From UBA3792 sp045114775 (lineage in GTDB: Bacteria; Bacillota; Clostridia; Christensenellales; CAG-138), in the NCBI GenBank assembly GCA_045114775.1, contig JBGULC010000013.1:50990-114989 (forward strand): a stretch of 64,000 nt of DNA. The letters run 5' to 3'. Shown here piece by piece: positions 1-9,986 of this stretch. The position numbers were made by a program, and so were the translations under genes. Under the pieces are notes generated by a model, which had not been told where the DNA came from, did no database searches, and saw nothing but the letters and a program-made list of their open reading frames with translations. Each line of letters starts with the position of its first letter. The first letter of the stretch is position 1.

Positions 1-37
1 CCTTGATAAGATCGTGTACTTCGATTGCGTTTGTCAT
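1..37 (-). CDS. ABC transporter ATP-binding protein, N-terminus only
   Basis: Twelve codons are visible on the minus strand, reading MTNAIEVHDLIK, before the window ends. This is a typical opening of an ABC ATPase (first beta strand 'IEVHDLIKxYG'). A ribosome binding site GAGGTG lies 9 bases before the ATG and overlaps the stop of the lipoprotein gene upstream, so the two are translationally close. As the last visible gene of the lipoprotein/ABC-2 permease operon it is very probably the nucleotide-binding partner of the permease at 3016-4776. Walker motifs lie outside the window, so the family call is inferred from the N-terminus and the context. Confidence 0.7.
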   Translation of the reverse strand, partial: MTNAIEVHDLIK

Positions 38-49
38 AACCGTTTCACC

Positions 50-1516
50 TCAATAGCCCTTTCTCCAGTCGATGATGCTGCCGTCGATCGCGTTGATGAC
101 GCAGATCGGACTAAGTTCCCGATGATCGCCGTCCGCGCTATCATAGGTTCCGCAGAGAATCCACGCGGGGATCATCAGCCCCGTTTCCATACTGTTTTGT
201 TCGCGGATGCGGAACAGTCCGAGCTTGACGCCCGTGATCTGAACTGTCGCGCCTTTTCCGTAAAGCTGTCGGTTCATCTGTTGCTCAAACAGCCGCATGA
301 TTTCTTCAAAGGAAAGCAGCGGCGTCGATTCCGTGATCGTTTCCGTGATTTTCGAAGCGCCGTACCATGCAAGGGACAGCGGCTTGCCGTCTGCAGAAAC
401 CGCCGCGATCACGCTTTCGTAATACCATTCGGGCGCATACTGCAATTCCGCTTCCTCCCTGTCCGAATGAACTCCGTAAAGGTTGATATACGGCGCCTCC
501 GAACCGTCATACACCGGCGTCAGACGAATCAGGTATCCATATGTGCCGACGACGCCCGCACCGTCGCCGTCGGTATCGGCGTTGTTGCTCCAGTATACGT
601 CGTCGATGCCAAGCGTGACCAGCCCGTCAAAATACGCCAAAGCCGCATCTGCCGCTGCCCGCGGCGTGACCGATGCGCCGTCGTGCACGACGTCATAGTC
701 TTCCGGTTCGATCCGCTCCACGCCGGGCTTGCTTGTGATATTGAAACCGGACGCAGTCACGTTCTTGCTTCGGTCGCTCTGCGGTTCGGTGTATTCGATC
801 GCGCGTCCCCGGTCGTCCCGGAACACGAAAACGTTCGGTTGAAACGCAATGTTCGTCCTGCCCTCGGACTCCGTTACAATGATCGTAAAGGTCGTTTCCC
901 CGGTCGGCGCGGCACCGTCCCATTTTTGGAACGGCATCGGCGCGTCATCCGCCGGGATGTTGCGATAGTATTCCTGCCAGTAGGCGAGCTGTTCCCTGCG
1001 GTATGAAATGAACGCATCGTAATCTTCTTTTGTCGCCCCGGAGAACGCATAGTCCTTCCGGTATTCCTCAAAGGTCGGCTCTTCCAGCAATCCGCGAATC
1101 ATATCTTCGACGCTTTTACGGCTCAGCACATCCTGATAGATATACAGATCATCGGTTCCCAAAAACCTTGCGGCAAGCGTCAGACGCTCCGCGTCGGTCA
1201 GACTGCGGCGTTCGACGCGCAGCATCGGAAACACGCTGTCCGTTAGAATGCGGATCAGTACGTCGCCTTCGATTCTCGCCCCGTCGTTTGTCACAAAATC
1301 GCATTGAAACCGTTCCGGCATCAGCGCTTTCGCCGGCTCCGGCGTCGGTATTGCTTCGCCCTGCTGCTCCGGTTTCTGTTCGTCTCTCTGTTCTTCCTTG
1401 ATAACCGTATCGATCAGCACATTGGTATTCTTTTGCTTGACCGCGTCCTCCTCCGGCGTGGGCTGGCAGGCAAGAAGCAGCGCAAGCGATAAGCAAAGAA
1501 TTATGATTCGTTTCAT
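50..1516 (-). CDS. Lipoprotein, paralogue 1 of 3 in ABC operon
   Basis: A 488-residue predicted lipoprotein. The signal peptide ends in the lipobox LLLAC with the lipidated cysteine at residue 17, followed by QPTPEEDAV. I chose the ATG at 1516 because AGAGGA precedes it and because the same MKRI start occurs in the two sister genes; a longer frame upstream overlaps the neighbouring gene and lacks a signal peptide. The C-terminus ends with INAIDGSII and GY, shared with the paralogues and reminiscent of the closing strand of PepSY-type domains. No catalytic motif is visible. It lies 11 bases after the previous lipoprotein gene and 12 bases before the ABC ATPase start. It likely sits on the outer face of the membrane and works with the transporter; the substrate is unknown. 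Confidence 0.85.
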   Translation of the reverse strand: MKRIIILCLSLALLLACQPTPEEDAVKQKNTNVLIDTVIKEEQRDEQKPEQQGEAIPTPEPAKALMPERFQCDFVTNDGARIEGDVLIRILTDSVFPMLRVERRSLTDAERLTLAARFLGTDDLYIYQDVLSRKSVEDMIRGLLEEPTFEEYRKDYAFSGATKEDYDAFISYRREQLAYWQEYYRNIPADDAPMPFQKWDGAAPTGETTFTIIVTESEGRTNIAFQPNVFVFRDDRGRAIEYTEPQSDRSKNVTASGFNITSKPGVERIEPEDYDVVHDGASVTPRAAADAALAYFDGLVTLGIDDVYWSNNADTDGDGAGVVGTYGYLIRLTPVYDGSEAPYINLYGVHSDREEAELQYAPEWYYESVIAAVSADGKPLSLAWYGASKITETITESTPLLSFEEIMRLFEQQMNRQLYGKGATVQITGVKLGLFRIREQNSMETGLMIPAWILCGTYDSADGDHRELSPICVINAIDGSIIDWRKGY

Positions 1517-1527
1517 CTTTTTTCCTC

Positions 1528-3000
1528 TCAATACCCATAATCCGGGCGCACGATCGAGCCGTCGACCGCGTTGATGACCAGCACGTCGTGCCCCGTGTTC
1601 GGATCGTTCAGTTCCTGATTTCGCGTCGATTTGAGGTATTCCCAGCTGGCTTCGCCGTTCAACGGAAAGCACCAGTCGTAGGAGACGATCCAGCAGGGCA
1701 TCTCATAGAAATCCGAGGAGTCCTTCACGCGCAGGGTGAATGTCGAAAGCATGACGTCATAGATCTCAAGCTCCAACCGCGGCCAATTTTCTTCGTAATC
1801 CTGCGTACACTGCTGGATCATTTCATAGGGGAAGCACGTGATAAGCGCATTTGCGATCCGTTCCTTGATCTCGTCGAAGGGAAGCAGCTCCACATTCGCG
1901 TTGACCAGTCCCGATACATCCTTCGGACCGTCATATCGGATCATCTGCAAGCCATCCTTTGTGACGAACATCAAGAGCTTTTCCGGCGGGATGACTTTGT
2001 TGAACATATAGCCGTCGCCGCTGCCGTATTCGAGATCCTGTGTCGCCTCCACATGGCTTGCAAGCTGCGGATAGCCATCAAAGTCGCGTTTGAGCCCGAA
2101 GCACCAGCCGCCCGCGATTGCTGCGTCCGGGTGTTTGCTTTCAAACAGCGTTGCTTCGTAGCTACCCGTGATCGAAAAGCCCGCAAAGCCGAGCCGTTCC
2201 GCTTCCGAAAGACAGATGTTCTTTGCGTCCTCGTAAGAGATTTCGGGCTCCATCCATTCTGCGTATCTGCCTTCTTTCCATTTGAGGTCCTCCTGATAGT
2301 TATACACGGAGTAGAGATTGGGAAAGTCACGACAGCCCTTTGTGATGACATAGAAGCCCTTTTCGAAACAGATGCTTGCATCCCCGCCGGAAGCAAGCGT
2401 AAACGCCAAGGTTTTGTTCTCCTGCAGCCCGGAATAATCGTTGACCGCCTGCGAGGTCAAACTGTCCGGCGCGTTTTGGATCCACTTCTTGTACCGGTTC
2501 ATCTGTTCCTCGATCTCCTCCGGCGTCCATTCGTACTCGTCCACATTGGTCCAGTCATCCGGTTTGCCCGCGGCGACCCATTCGTCATAGCGTGCACGCT
2601 CGTCTAAAAAGTGCTGCAGCTGCCGTTCATAGTCCTTCTTGGTCATCAGCGATTCCGAGGACGACGTCGGCTTATCCAGAAACTTGACCGCAATGTTTGC
2701 GACGGTATCCGCTGTGATCTCAGTTTCACGCGTGCGGTAAACAGGATAGAGTCCATCCGCTTTGGTTCGGACGTCGGCGTGCGCGCGAACGACAAGGTGC
2801 TCGCTTTCTTTCAGAGGTTCTTCGTCCCAGCGATCGGGGAAGGATTGCCGTCCGACGCCTTTTTGGGCGTCGCCCTGCGGCTCGTTCAGCTTTTGCTCCA
2901 CGGTGTCGTCGCCCTTGTTGACGACAAACTCCTGCTCCGGCGTGGGTTGACAGGCTGCAAGCAATGCAAGGATCAGACAGACAATGATAATACGTTTCAT
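1528..3000 (-). CDS. Lipoprotein, paralogue 2 of 3 in ABC operon
   Basis: A 490-residue lipoprotein with signal peptide MKRIIIVCLILALLAAC, cysteine 17, then QPTPEQEFV. GGAAGGAG stands 8 bases before the ATG. It shares with its neighbours the post-cysteine xPTPE stretch, an LLPFDEI segment late in the protein and the end INAVDGSIV...GY, so the three arose by duplication, although the middle parts have diverged. It is 15 bases downstream of the permease gene. No enzyme domain is recognised. A role as an extracytoplasmic accessory or sensor subunit of the transporter is inference from context; it could equally be a substrate-binding or peptidoglycan-facing protein. Confidence 0.85.
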   Translation of the reverse strand: MKRIIIVCLILALLAACQPTPEQEFVVNKGDDTVEQKLNEPQGDAQKGVGRQSFPDRWDEEPLKESEHLVVRAHADVRTKADGLYPVYRTRETEITADTVANIAVKFLDKPTSSSESLMTKKDYERQLQHFLDERARYDEWVAAGKPDDWTNVDEYEWTPEEIEEQMNRYKKWIQNAPDSLTSQAVNDYSGLQENKTLAFTLASGGDASICFEKGFYVITKGCRDFPNLYSVYNYQEDLKWKEGRYAEWMEPEISYEDAKNICLSEAERLGFAGFSITGSYEATLFESKHPDAAIAGGWCFGLKRDFDGYPQLASHVEATQDLEYGSGDGYMFNKVIPPEKLLMFVTKDGLQMIRYDGPKDVSGLVNANVELLPFDEIKERIANALITCFPYEMIQQCTQDYEENWPRLELEIYDVMLSTFTLRVKDSSDFYEMPCWIVSYDWCFPLNGEASWEYLKSTRNQELNDPNTGHDVLVINAVDGSIVRPDYGY

Positions 3001-3015
3001 AGCGTTCTCCTTCCT

Positions 3016-4776
3016 TTACGATTGTTCGGTTCCGAGGAACATGAAGTTATACTTGCGGATGGCAAGCAGGATGCCGATCATCAGCAAAACGATCATTCCG
3101 GCAAAGATCGCATACGTCTGCCAGAGCCGCGGCAGAAGGTCGTAGCCGAAGTTGTGCATGTGATACGTCGCCTGATTCAAGGGGCTCAGCCAGCCCACAG
3201 CAACGTTTGCCTTGTACATCAGCTCGTCCGGCAGATTGAACATCTGCTTGATGAGTTCCGGGTTCAGGAGCAGTCCGTACAGCGAGAAGGCAAATGCCGC
3301 GACCACGCCCGCGCTCTTACCGCGGAGGAGCTTCATGAAGAGCATAAGCAGCGCGAGCACGAGCGTGTACAGCAGCATCAGGAGGAAAATCGTCGCAGCG
3401 CATTGGTACGGACGTGACATCTCGAGTGTTTTGACGAGCGCCGGCAGCGCAACCGCCTTGCCCGCGCCGGAATAGCCGAGGATTGCCGCCGTTTCCGACC
3501 ACATATTGCCGATAAAGCTGTTCTGCATGCAGATCAGCGTCGTCGCAATCAGAATGAAAACCATATAGATGAGCGTCGCAAGTATCAGGTACAAAAGCTG
3601 TCCCCATGCCCATGTCGACCGCTTCATACGGACGAGATAATACGGTACGCCCGCGCCGAGGAACGGAATGTCCGCAAAGAGCAGAACGAGCAGCAGCGAT
3701 ATGAGCAGCACGGAGTTCGCGTCGCCGAAGGTCCAGACGAACGGCTCGAACGCCTGCATGGCTGTGCCCATGTCGTAGGCGAAGCTCGCCGCCTTATCCG
3801 AAAGCAGGAAGCACAAAATGAACGCAAGTGCAAACGTCAGAATGATGCGGACGTTGCCGCGCCACATGCGGAAGTTGTACCGCACAACCGCCCACACCTG
3901 CGACAGCGTATAAAGAACGGGATTCTGCTGTTTCACCGCTTTCGGCTTTGCTTGTGCAATGCGCTTTTCAAGCAGCTTTTGCGAGAAGTTCTGCGCCCCG
4001 TAATGGTGCTTCTGCCGCTTGTCGTCGCGAAGTTCGGTCTGCACGGTCATATAAAAGACAAGCTGCAGGATCAATGTAAGCATCAAAAGCGTCAGCGCCG
4101 CGCTCTTGCCCTCGAGCGGCCACGCGCCCTGCATGGTCAGATAGTTTTTCGGGTTCAGCATGAACGTCGTGCGGAAGTAGCGCTCCTGCAGGATGATCAA
4201 AACATAGTAGAAGATAAACGGCGCGGCATACGCAAGGTACACGTTCTGCGTCAGCGACGAGCAAAGAAGCCCGACGCTTGCCCACATGGCGCCGGAGAGG
4301 AAGAACAAAAAGCAGCGCAGAACGATGTCCGGAATCTTCGATTCGACCGCCCATTCGCCGTACGCTTCCATCGGGGAGAACACGAGCATGAAGACGCCGA
4401 GCGCGGTCAAGATTCCGAGCACGAGCGCCAGCCCGCCCGAGACCGCCGCGCCGATGCCCTTGCCGAGGATGTAGCGCGTCACGCTGGTGCGCGTCAGGTA
4501 TGGCTTCAGATACCCGGACTTCACGTCGTCGGTGAACGCGGTCGTGTAGGGGATCGCGGCAAGGATCGGAACGGCGAACAGGATGATATCGCTTGAGAGC
4601 GCATTCAGCAAAAGCTCACGGTGATAGCCGTAGAGTACATAGCCGTCCTCCATGCGGAACACGGAAAGCGCATCCGAGAACGCGCCGATACATAGGCACA
4701 ATACCATGCCGCCGTACGCGATCAGAAACGATCGCCCGAATATTGCTCTTCTGATGTCTCCCCAGATTTGTCTCAT
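3016..4776 (-). CDS. ABC-2 type permease, duplicated membrane domain
   Basis: 586 residues with many hydrophobic segments arranged in two halves: a first set at about residues 20-260 and a second from about 310 to the end, separated by a charged cytosolic linker near residues 250-290 (EKRIAQAKPKAVKQQNP). The pattern fits ABC-2/ABC transporter permeases that export or translocate lipids, peptides or antibiotics. The start at 4776 (MRQIWGDIRRAIFG) has AAAGGA 7 bases upstream; a TTG six codons earlier overlaps that site and is unlikely. It is flanked by lipoprotein genes and paired with the ATPase at the window edge. The substrate cannot be read from the sequence. Confidence 0.85.
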   Translation of the reverse strand: MRQIWGDIRRAIFGRSFLIAYGGMVLCLCIGAFSDALSVFRMEDGYVLYGYHRELLLNALSSDIILFAVPILAAIPYTTAFTDDVKSGYLKPYLTRTSVTRYILGKGIGAAVSGGLALVLGILTALGVFMLVFSPMEAYGEWAVESKIPDIVLRCFLFFLSGAMWASVGLLCSSLTQNVYLAYAAPFIFYYVLIILQERYFRTTFMLNPKNYLTMQGAWPLEGKSAALTLLMLTLILQLVFYMTVQTELRDDKRQKHHYGAQNFSQKLLEKRIAQAKPKAVKQQNPVLYTLSQVWAVVRYNFRMWRGNVRIILTFALAFILCFLLSDKAASFAYDMGTAMQAFEPFVWTFGDANSVLLISLLLVLLFADIPFLGAGVPYYLVRMKRSTWAWGQLLYLILATLIYMVFILIATTLICMQNSFIGNMWSETAAILGYSGAGKAVALPALVKTLEMSRPYQCAATIFLLMLLYTLVLALLMLFMKLLRGKSAGVVAAFAFSLYGLLLNPELIKQMFNLPDELMYKANVAVGWLSPLNQATYHMHNFGYDLLPRLWQTYAIFAGMIVLLMIGILLAIRKYNFMFLGTEQS

Positions 4777-4823
4777 ACTGTTTCCTTTCACCAAGATGCC
4801 AAACGCATCCTATCTTTCGGGTC

Positions 4824-6230
4824 TCAATAGCCGAGATACCGGTCGATGACGCTGCCGTCAACGGCGTTGATCGTCAGGATGGACATACGCTCGAAAAAGG
4901 CCTGGCTGATCGCTTTCTCGCCGGGCGTCGCATCCCAGTCGTAAACCACGTAGCCGATGAAATCCCATACGGGAACCAGCCGGTATTCGTCGGAATTCGG
5001 CACCTGCACCCGCATATAGGAGAACTGAATGCTCGTGACCCTGTACGTCAAATCATATCCCTCATCGAGATAAACGCTCATGAACACCTGCCGCTTGAAG
5101 ATCTCCATGATCCGCTCGAACGGCAGCAGCGGCACGTTCTCGTTTTCCACCTGTGTGACCGTAAAGGGACTTCTCCACTGCAGCTGAACCACTTCGCCGT
5201 TGTACAGCGTGCCGAAGATCTCCTCCTGATCCAGATTGCGGGCAAAGGAAACACCCGCCGCCTGACGCCCGGTGTCGGAGCCGTACATGGTCACGTACGG
5301 GTAAACCGGAATGCCCTCGTAAACGGGCAGCAGGGAGAAAACCTTATATCCGCTTTCAAACCCGGTCTCGACGCTGTATCGCATCCGGGTCATCTCGTCC
5401 GCGTCGTTGATGTACTGCGGGATCACGCGGGCGTAGCCCAAACTGTTCGCAAAGTCCGCGGCGTTATTAAGCCATTGCCGTTCTTCTTCGTTCCGTGGAC
5501 CTCTGGGATGATCTATCCAGTCGCCGATGGACGATGGATGATTCCCCGCACTGTAAACAAAGTGACTGCTGCCGACGTTGTGCATGCCGATCCCCTTTTC
5601 GCCGCTGCTGATGCTGATCGCTTCCTTGGCGTCGTCAAAGGATCCGGTCCACGGCTGACTCGGATGGTCGTTTTCTCCGGTCGCCATTCGATAGCTCTCG
5701 GCATAGGCGTCCAGATGCTGCTGTACTTCGTTCCGGATGGCGTCGTAGTCCGCAGTCGGGCCGTACGGCTTTTGGTCCAACGCATTGAGCCATTTTTGAT
5801 AGAACGCCAGATGGACTTCGGCATATGCCCGTTCGCTGTGTCCGGGGCGAATATAGGGCCCGTCGCCCAATAGAAGCTTCGCGATGCGCTCCGCCGCTTT
5901 TTCCGGCTCATAGCCGACCTGTCCGCGCAGGACCGGGACCTTTTCCACGTTCGGGACCTCCACCTCGGCGTCCATTTCGATATACAGATGAGCGCCGACG
6001 GCGTTCCCGTCGAAGTTCTCCTGCACCCGTTCCGGCGCATTCAGCGAAAGGCACAGAGTGTTCTGCTCCGATGCTGTGTCGGTCTCATCCGAATAATCCG
6101 GAACCGGCGTCGCCGCAAGCTGCTGCTCGAGTGTGCCTTCGTTTTTATGGATCACGACTTCTTCCTCCGGTGTCGGTACGCAGGCAAGAAGCAGCATTAT
6201 AAAAGCCATCAGAACCGCAATCCGTTTCAT
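4824..6230 (-). CDS. Lipoprotein, paralogue 3 of 3; first gene of ABC operon
   Basis: A 468-residue lipoprotein with signal peptide ending LLLAC (cysteine 17) and then VPTPEEEVV. The start at 6230 is set by GGAGG 6 bases upstream and by agreement with the MKRI starts of the paralogues; a longer frame to 6305 has no signal peptide. The C-terminus again has LLPFERIMEIF and the final INAVDGSVI...GY. It is the promoter-proximal gene of the operon, 47 bases before the permease, and its promoter carries four tandem boxes (6347-6385). Induction by a two-component system, for instance by envelope stress, is a plausible inference. Function unknown. Confidence 0.85.
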   Translation of the reverse strand: MKRIAVLMAFIMLLLACVPTPEEEVVIHKNEGTLEQQLAATPVPDYSDETDTASEQNTLCLSLNAPERVQENFDGNAVGAHLYIEMDAEVEVPNVEKVPVLRGQVGYEPEKAAERIAKLLLGDGPYIRPGHSERAYAEVHLAFYQKWLNALDQKPYGPTADYDAIRNEVQQHLDAYAESYRMATGENDHPSQPWTGSFDDAKEAISISSGEKGIGMHNVGSSHFVYSAGNHPSSIGDWIDHPRGPRNEEERQWLNNAADFANSLGYARVIPQYINDADEMTRMRYSVETGFESGYKVFSLLPVYEGIPVYPYVTMYGSDTGRQAAGVSFARNLDQEEIFGTLYNGEVVQLQWRSPFTVTQVENENVPLLPFERIMEIFKRQVFMSVYLDEGYDLTYRVTSIQFSYMRVQVPNSDEYRLVPVWDFIGYVVYDWDATPGEKAISQAFFERMSILTINAVDGSVIDRYLGY

Positions 6231-6331
6231 TTCAATTCCTCCATCTGTATCGTATCGGTTTTTGCGCGAAAAGTTGTTGCCGTTTTGTAATCGAATTGTA
6301 ATCATTCGACCGTTTTTCCTTTTACAACATC

Positions 6332-6360
6332 ATTATAAAATCGAGATGTCACAGAGTTGT
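6332..6360 (-). promoter_or_regulatory. Promoter of the lipoprotein/ABC operon
   Basis: On the minus strand a perfect TATAAT lies at 6337-6332, about 100 bases before the first gene. The hexamer at -35 (6360-6355, ACAACT) is poor, as expected of a promoter that needs an activator; the boxes at 6347-6385 cover it. Confidence 0.6.
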
Positions 6361-6385
6361 CACAAAGTTGTCACGGAGTTGTAAA
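6347..6385. promoter_or_regulatory. Four tandem 11-bp boxes, response-regulator-like operator
   Basis: On the plus strand TGTCAC occurs at 6347, 6358 and 6369 and TGTAAA at 6380, exactly 11 bases apart, with similar spacers (AGAGT, AAAGT, GGAGT). Direct hexamer repeats at one helical turn are the classic binding pattern of OmpR/PhoB-family response regulators. The array starts 10 bases upstream of the -10 box and overlaps the -35 position of the operon promoter, an activator arrangement. Confidence 0.65.
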
Positions 6386-6743
6386 ATCTTGTCGCATTTT
6401 TGCGGTTTAATCGTTTTTTTGCGATTTTCGTCAAAACAAACAGCCTCTCCGTCATATAAGACGTTCGAACCCGGCCGGATGTAACATGCCGCAGGTGATT
6501 TTTCAGCAAAACCGAATCCTCCCGGACCGTTCATTCTGTATAACGATCCGGGAGGCGAAAGGCTGCAGCGTTCGGAAGATTTTTTTGCATTCCCGCGGTG
6601 GGGAAGGGGAGAGATTTCACGGGGAAAACGGAATGTGCGCCCGCGGGGACACAGCTTTTCCGGACGCCTGACGCACGCGCGCCGCCGGATCGTCCGCCGA
6701 AAGAACGGAGCAGTCATTTGGGCGCGGAACCGGCTACTTTTCG

Positions 6744-6772
6744 TTGACAATGACGGCCGGATATGGTAAATT
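6744..6772 (+). promoter_or_regulatory. Promoter of the proline oxidation operon
   Basis: TTGACA at 6744-6749, a 17-base spacer and TAAATT at 6767-6772. Transcription would start near 6780 and leave a leader of about 95 bases. Confidence 0.65.
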
Positions 6773-6806
6773 ATCCATGGTGCATTTCAGATGCTTTTTT
6801 ATGGTA

Positions 6807-6823
6807 TTCCAAATGGTTTGGAA
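6807..6823. promoter_or_regulatory. Palindromic operator candidate in pruA leader
   Basis: TTCCAAA at 6807-6813 and TTTGGAA at 6817-6823 form a perfect inverted repeat around TGG, about 30 bases downstream of the predicted transcription start. The position suits a repressor or an inducer-responsive regulator of proline catabolism. No regulator gene is adjacent. Confidence 0.4.
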
Positions 6824-6874
6824 ATATAAAAAAGGCTTGACTCTCTTGCGGATAAGCCGAAAATAGGAGGATCT

Positions 6875-8503
<1,629 letters not shown>

Positions 8504-8513
8504 AGTACTGTTC

Positions 8514-8550
8514 GGAAGAAAGCCATGAATCATCTGGCTTTCTTCCTTCT
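8514..8550 (+). terminator. Intercistronic hairpin after pruA, weak terminator
   Basis: GGAAGAAAGCCA (8514-8525) and its perfect complement (8535-8546) form a 12-bp stem with a 9-base loop followed by TTCT. The T-run is short, so partial termination or mRNA stabilisation is more likely than a full stop, since the following genes have no clear promoter of their own. Confidence 0.55.
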
Positions 8551-8588
8551 ATAAAAAGAGAATCATACTTATGAAAGGAACTGCCCAA

Positions 8589-8894
8589 ATGAGGATTACC
8601 GAACACCCGATCCTTACCTTTGATCGCGGTAAGGAGCTCCATTTCACCTTCAACGGCGAGCCGATGAAGGGATATGAGGGAGAAACGATCGCAGCCGCGC
8701 TTCATGCCGCAGGCGTCAAGGTGCTTGCGAAAAGCCCGGAACTGCACCGCCCGCGCGGGTTCTACTGTGCGATCGGAAACTGTGCTTCCTGTCAGATGGT
8801 CGTCGACGGAGAACCGAACGTCCGCACCTGCATCACGCTTCTCAAAGAGGGCATGCGGGTAGAGACACAGGACGGAAAGGGGAGGATCGAATGA
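8589..8894 (+). CDS. [2Fe-2S] ferredoxin-like subunit of proline dehydrogenase-type complex
   Basis: 101 residues with the plant-type [2Fe-2S] pattern Cys60-x4-Cys65-x2-Cys68-x12-Cys81 (CAIGNCASCQ), like the small subunits of sarcosine oxidase, hydroxyproline dehydrogenase and archaeal L-proline dehydrogenase. The start at 8589 (MRITEHP) is preferred over an ATG six codons earlier because AAAGGA lies 9 bases before it and nothing suitable precedes the earlier one. Its end overlaps the next gene by ATGA, implying coupled translation and a fixed complex. It would pass electrons between the flavin subunits and an acceptor. Confidence 0.8.
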   Translation: MRITEHPILTFDRGKELHFTFNGEPMKGYEGETIAAALHAAGVKVLAKSPELHRPRGFYCAIGNCASCQMVVDGEPNVRTCITLLKEGMRVETQDGKGRIE

Positions 8895-9973
8895 GAGAAG
8901 TTGAACTGCTGATCATCGGGTCCGGTCCCGCGGGCCTGTGCGCCGCGATCTCCGCGGCTTCGTCCGGCGCGAAGGTGCTCGTTTTAGAGCGCAGCTTTCG
9001 CCCCGGCGGACAGCTTATCAAGCAAACCCACATGTTCTTCGGCTCGGAGAGCCAGTACGCTTCCCACCGCGGTGTGGACATCGCCGGGATCCTTCTCAAA
9101 AAGATCGAGGAATTCGGCGACCGGATCGAGACCATGCTCAACGCCACCGCCGTCGGCTTTTACGAGGACAACGTGGTCACCGTGCTGAAGGACGAAAAGG
9201 AATACTTCAAGATCAAGGCGAAATCCGTCATCTGCGCCACCGGCGCGTATGAAAAGTCCCTTGCCTTCCCGAACAACGACCTGCCCGGCATCTACGGCGC
9301 AGGCGCCGTGCAGACGCTGATGAACGTTTACGGCGTCCGTCCCGGCAACCGTGTCCTCATGGTCGGCGCGGGCAACATCGGCGTGATCGTGAGCTACCAG
9401 CTCATGCAGGCGGGCATCGAGGTCGTCGCGGTTCTCGACGCGGCGCCGCGCATCGGCGCATATCTGGTACACGCTTCCAAGCTTGCCAGAATGGGCGTAC
9501 CGATCCTCACCTCCCACACAGTCAAGGAAGCGATCGGCACCGACTGTCTCGAAGCCGCGATCGTGTGTGAAGTGGACGAAAAGTTCCGGCCGATCCCCGG
9601 CACCGAAAAGCGCTATGACGTCGACGTCATGTGCATCTCGGTCGGCCTGAGCCCCCTAAACGAGCTTCTTGCTATGCGCGGTGTGGATATGAAATACGTC
9701 GCGCAGCTAAGCGGCTACGTTCCCATGCGCACCGAAAACTGCGAGACCTGCATCCCCGGCATTTTCGTCGCGGGCGACGCCTCCGGCATTGAGGAGGCGA
9801 GTTCCGCCATGGCGGAGGGTTACCTTGCGGGACTTTGCGCCGCCGCAAAGCTCGGCTATGAGCCGGAGGATTATGAGCAGCGCAGGCAGACGTACCTCGG
9901 GCAGCTTGAGGATCTGCGTTCCGGCCCCGTCGGCGATCGGATCCGTGCCGGCATGAAAATCAGTCAGCTGTAA
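8891..9973 (+). CDS. FAD/NAD(P)-binding oxidoreductase, alpha-like subunit
   Basis: 360 residues with two dinucleotide folds: FAD binding at residues 8-30 (GSGPAGLCAAI) and a second at about 155-180 (VGAGNIGVIV), and the closing FAD motif FVAGDASGIEEAS near 295. This is the pyridine nucleotide-disulfide oxidoreductase-like subunit found with DAO-type subunits in hydroxyproline and dye-linked L-proline dehydrogenases, where it carries FAD and oxidises NADH or relays electrons. It overlaps the preceding ferredoxin gene by four bases. No CxxC redox pair of thioredoxin reductase type is seen. The electron acceptor in this anaerobe is unknown. Confidence 0.82.
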   Translation: MREVELLIIGSGPAGLCAAISAASSGAKVLVLERSFRPGGQLIKQTHMFFGSESQYASHRGVDIAGILLKKIEEFGDRIETMLNATAVGFYEDNVVTVLKDEKEYFKIKAKSVICATGAYEKSLAFPNNDLPGIYGAGAVQTLMNVYGVRPGNRVLMVGAGNIGVIVSYQLMQAGIEVVAVLDAAPRIGAYLVHASKLARMGVPILTSHTVKEAIGTDCLEAAIVCEVDEKFRPIPGTEKRYDVDVMCISVGLSPLNELLAMRGVDMKYVAQLSGYVPMRTENCETCIPGIFVAGDASGIEEASSAMAEGYLAGLCAAAKLGYEPEDYEQRRQTYLGQLEDLRSGPVGDRIRAGMKISQL

Positions 9974-9986
9974 GGAGGTAAGGAAT

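Larger units (their letters stand above)
6231..6874. other. Divergent intergenic region, 644 bp
   Basis: This gap separates the minus-strand ABC operon from the plus-strand proline genes. It contains the minus-strand promoter and boxes (6332-6385), a perfect 9-bp inverted repeat CCTCCCGGA at 6518-6526 and 6547-6555 with a 20-bp spacer, followed by a T-run near 6580, then the plus-strand promoter (6744-6772) and a palindrome (6807-6823). No convincing gene was found in it. The inverted repeat plus T-run could mark a small transcript, but nothing else supports one. Confidence 0.6.
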
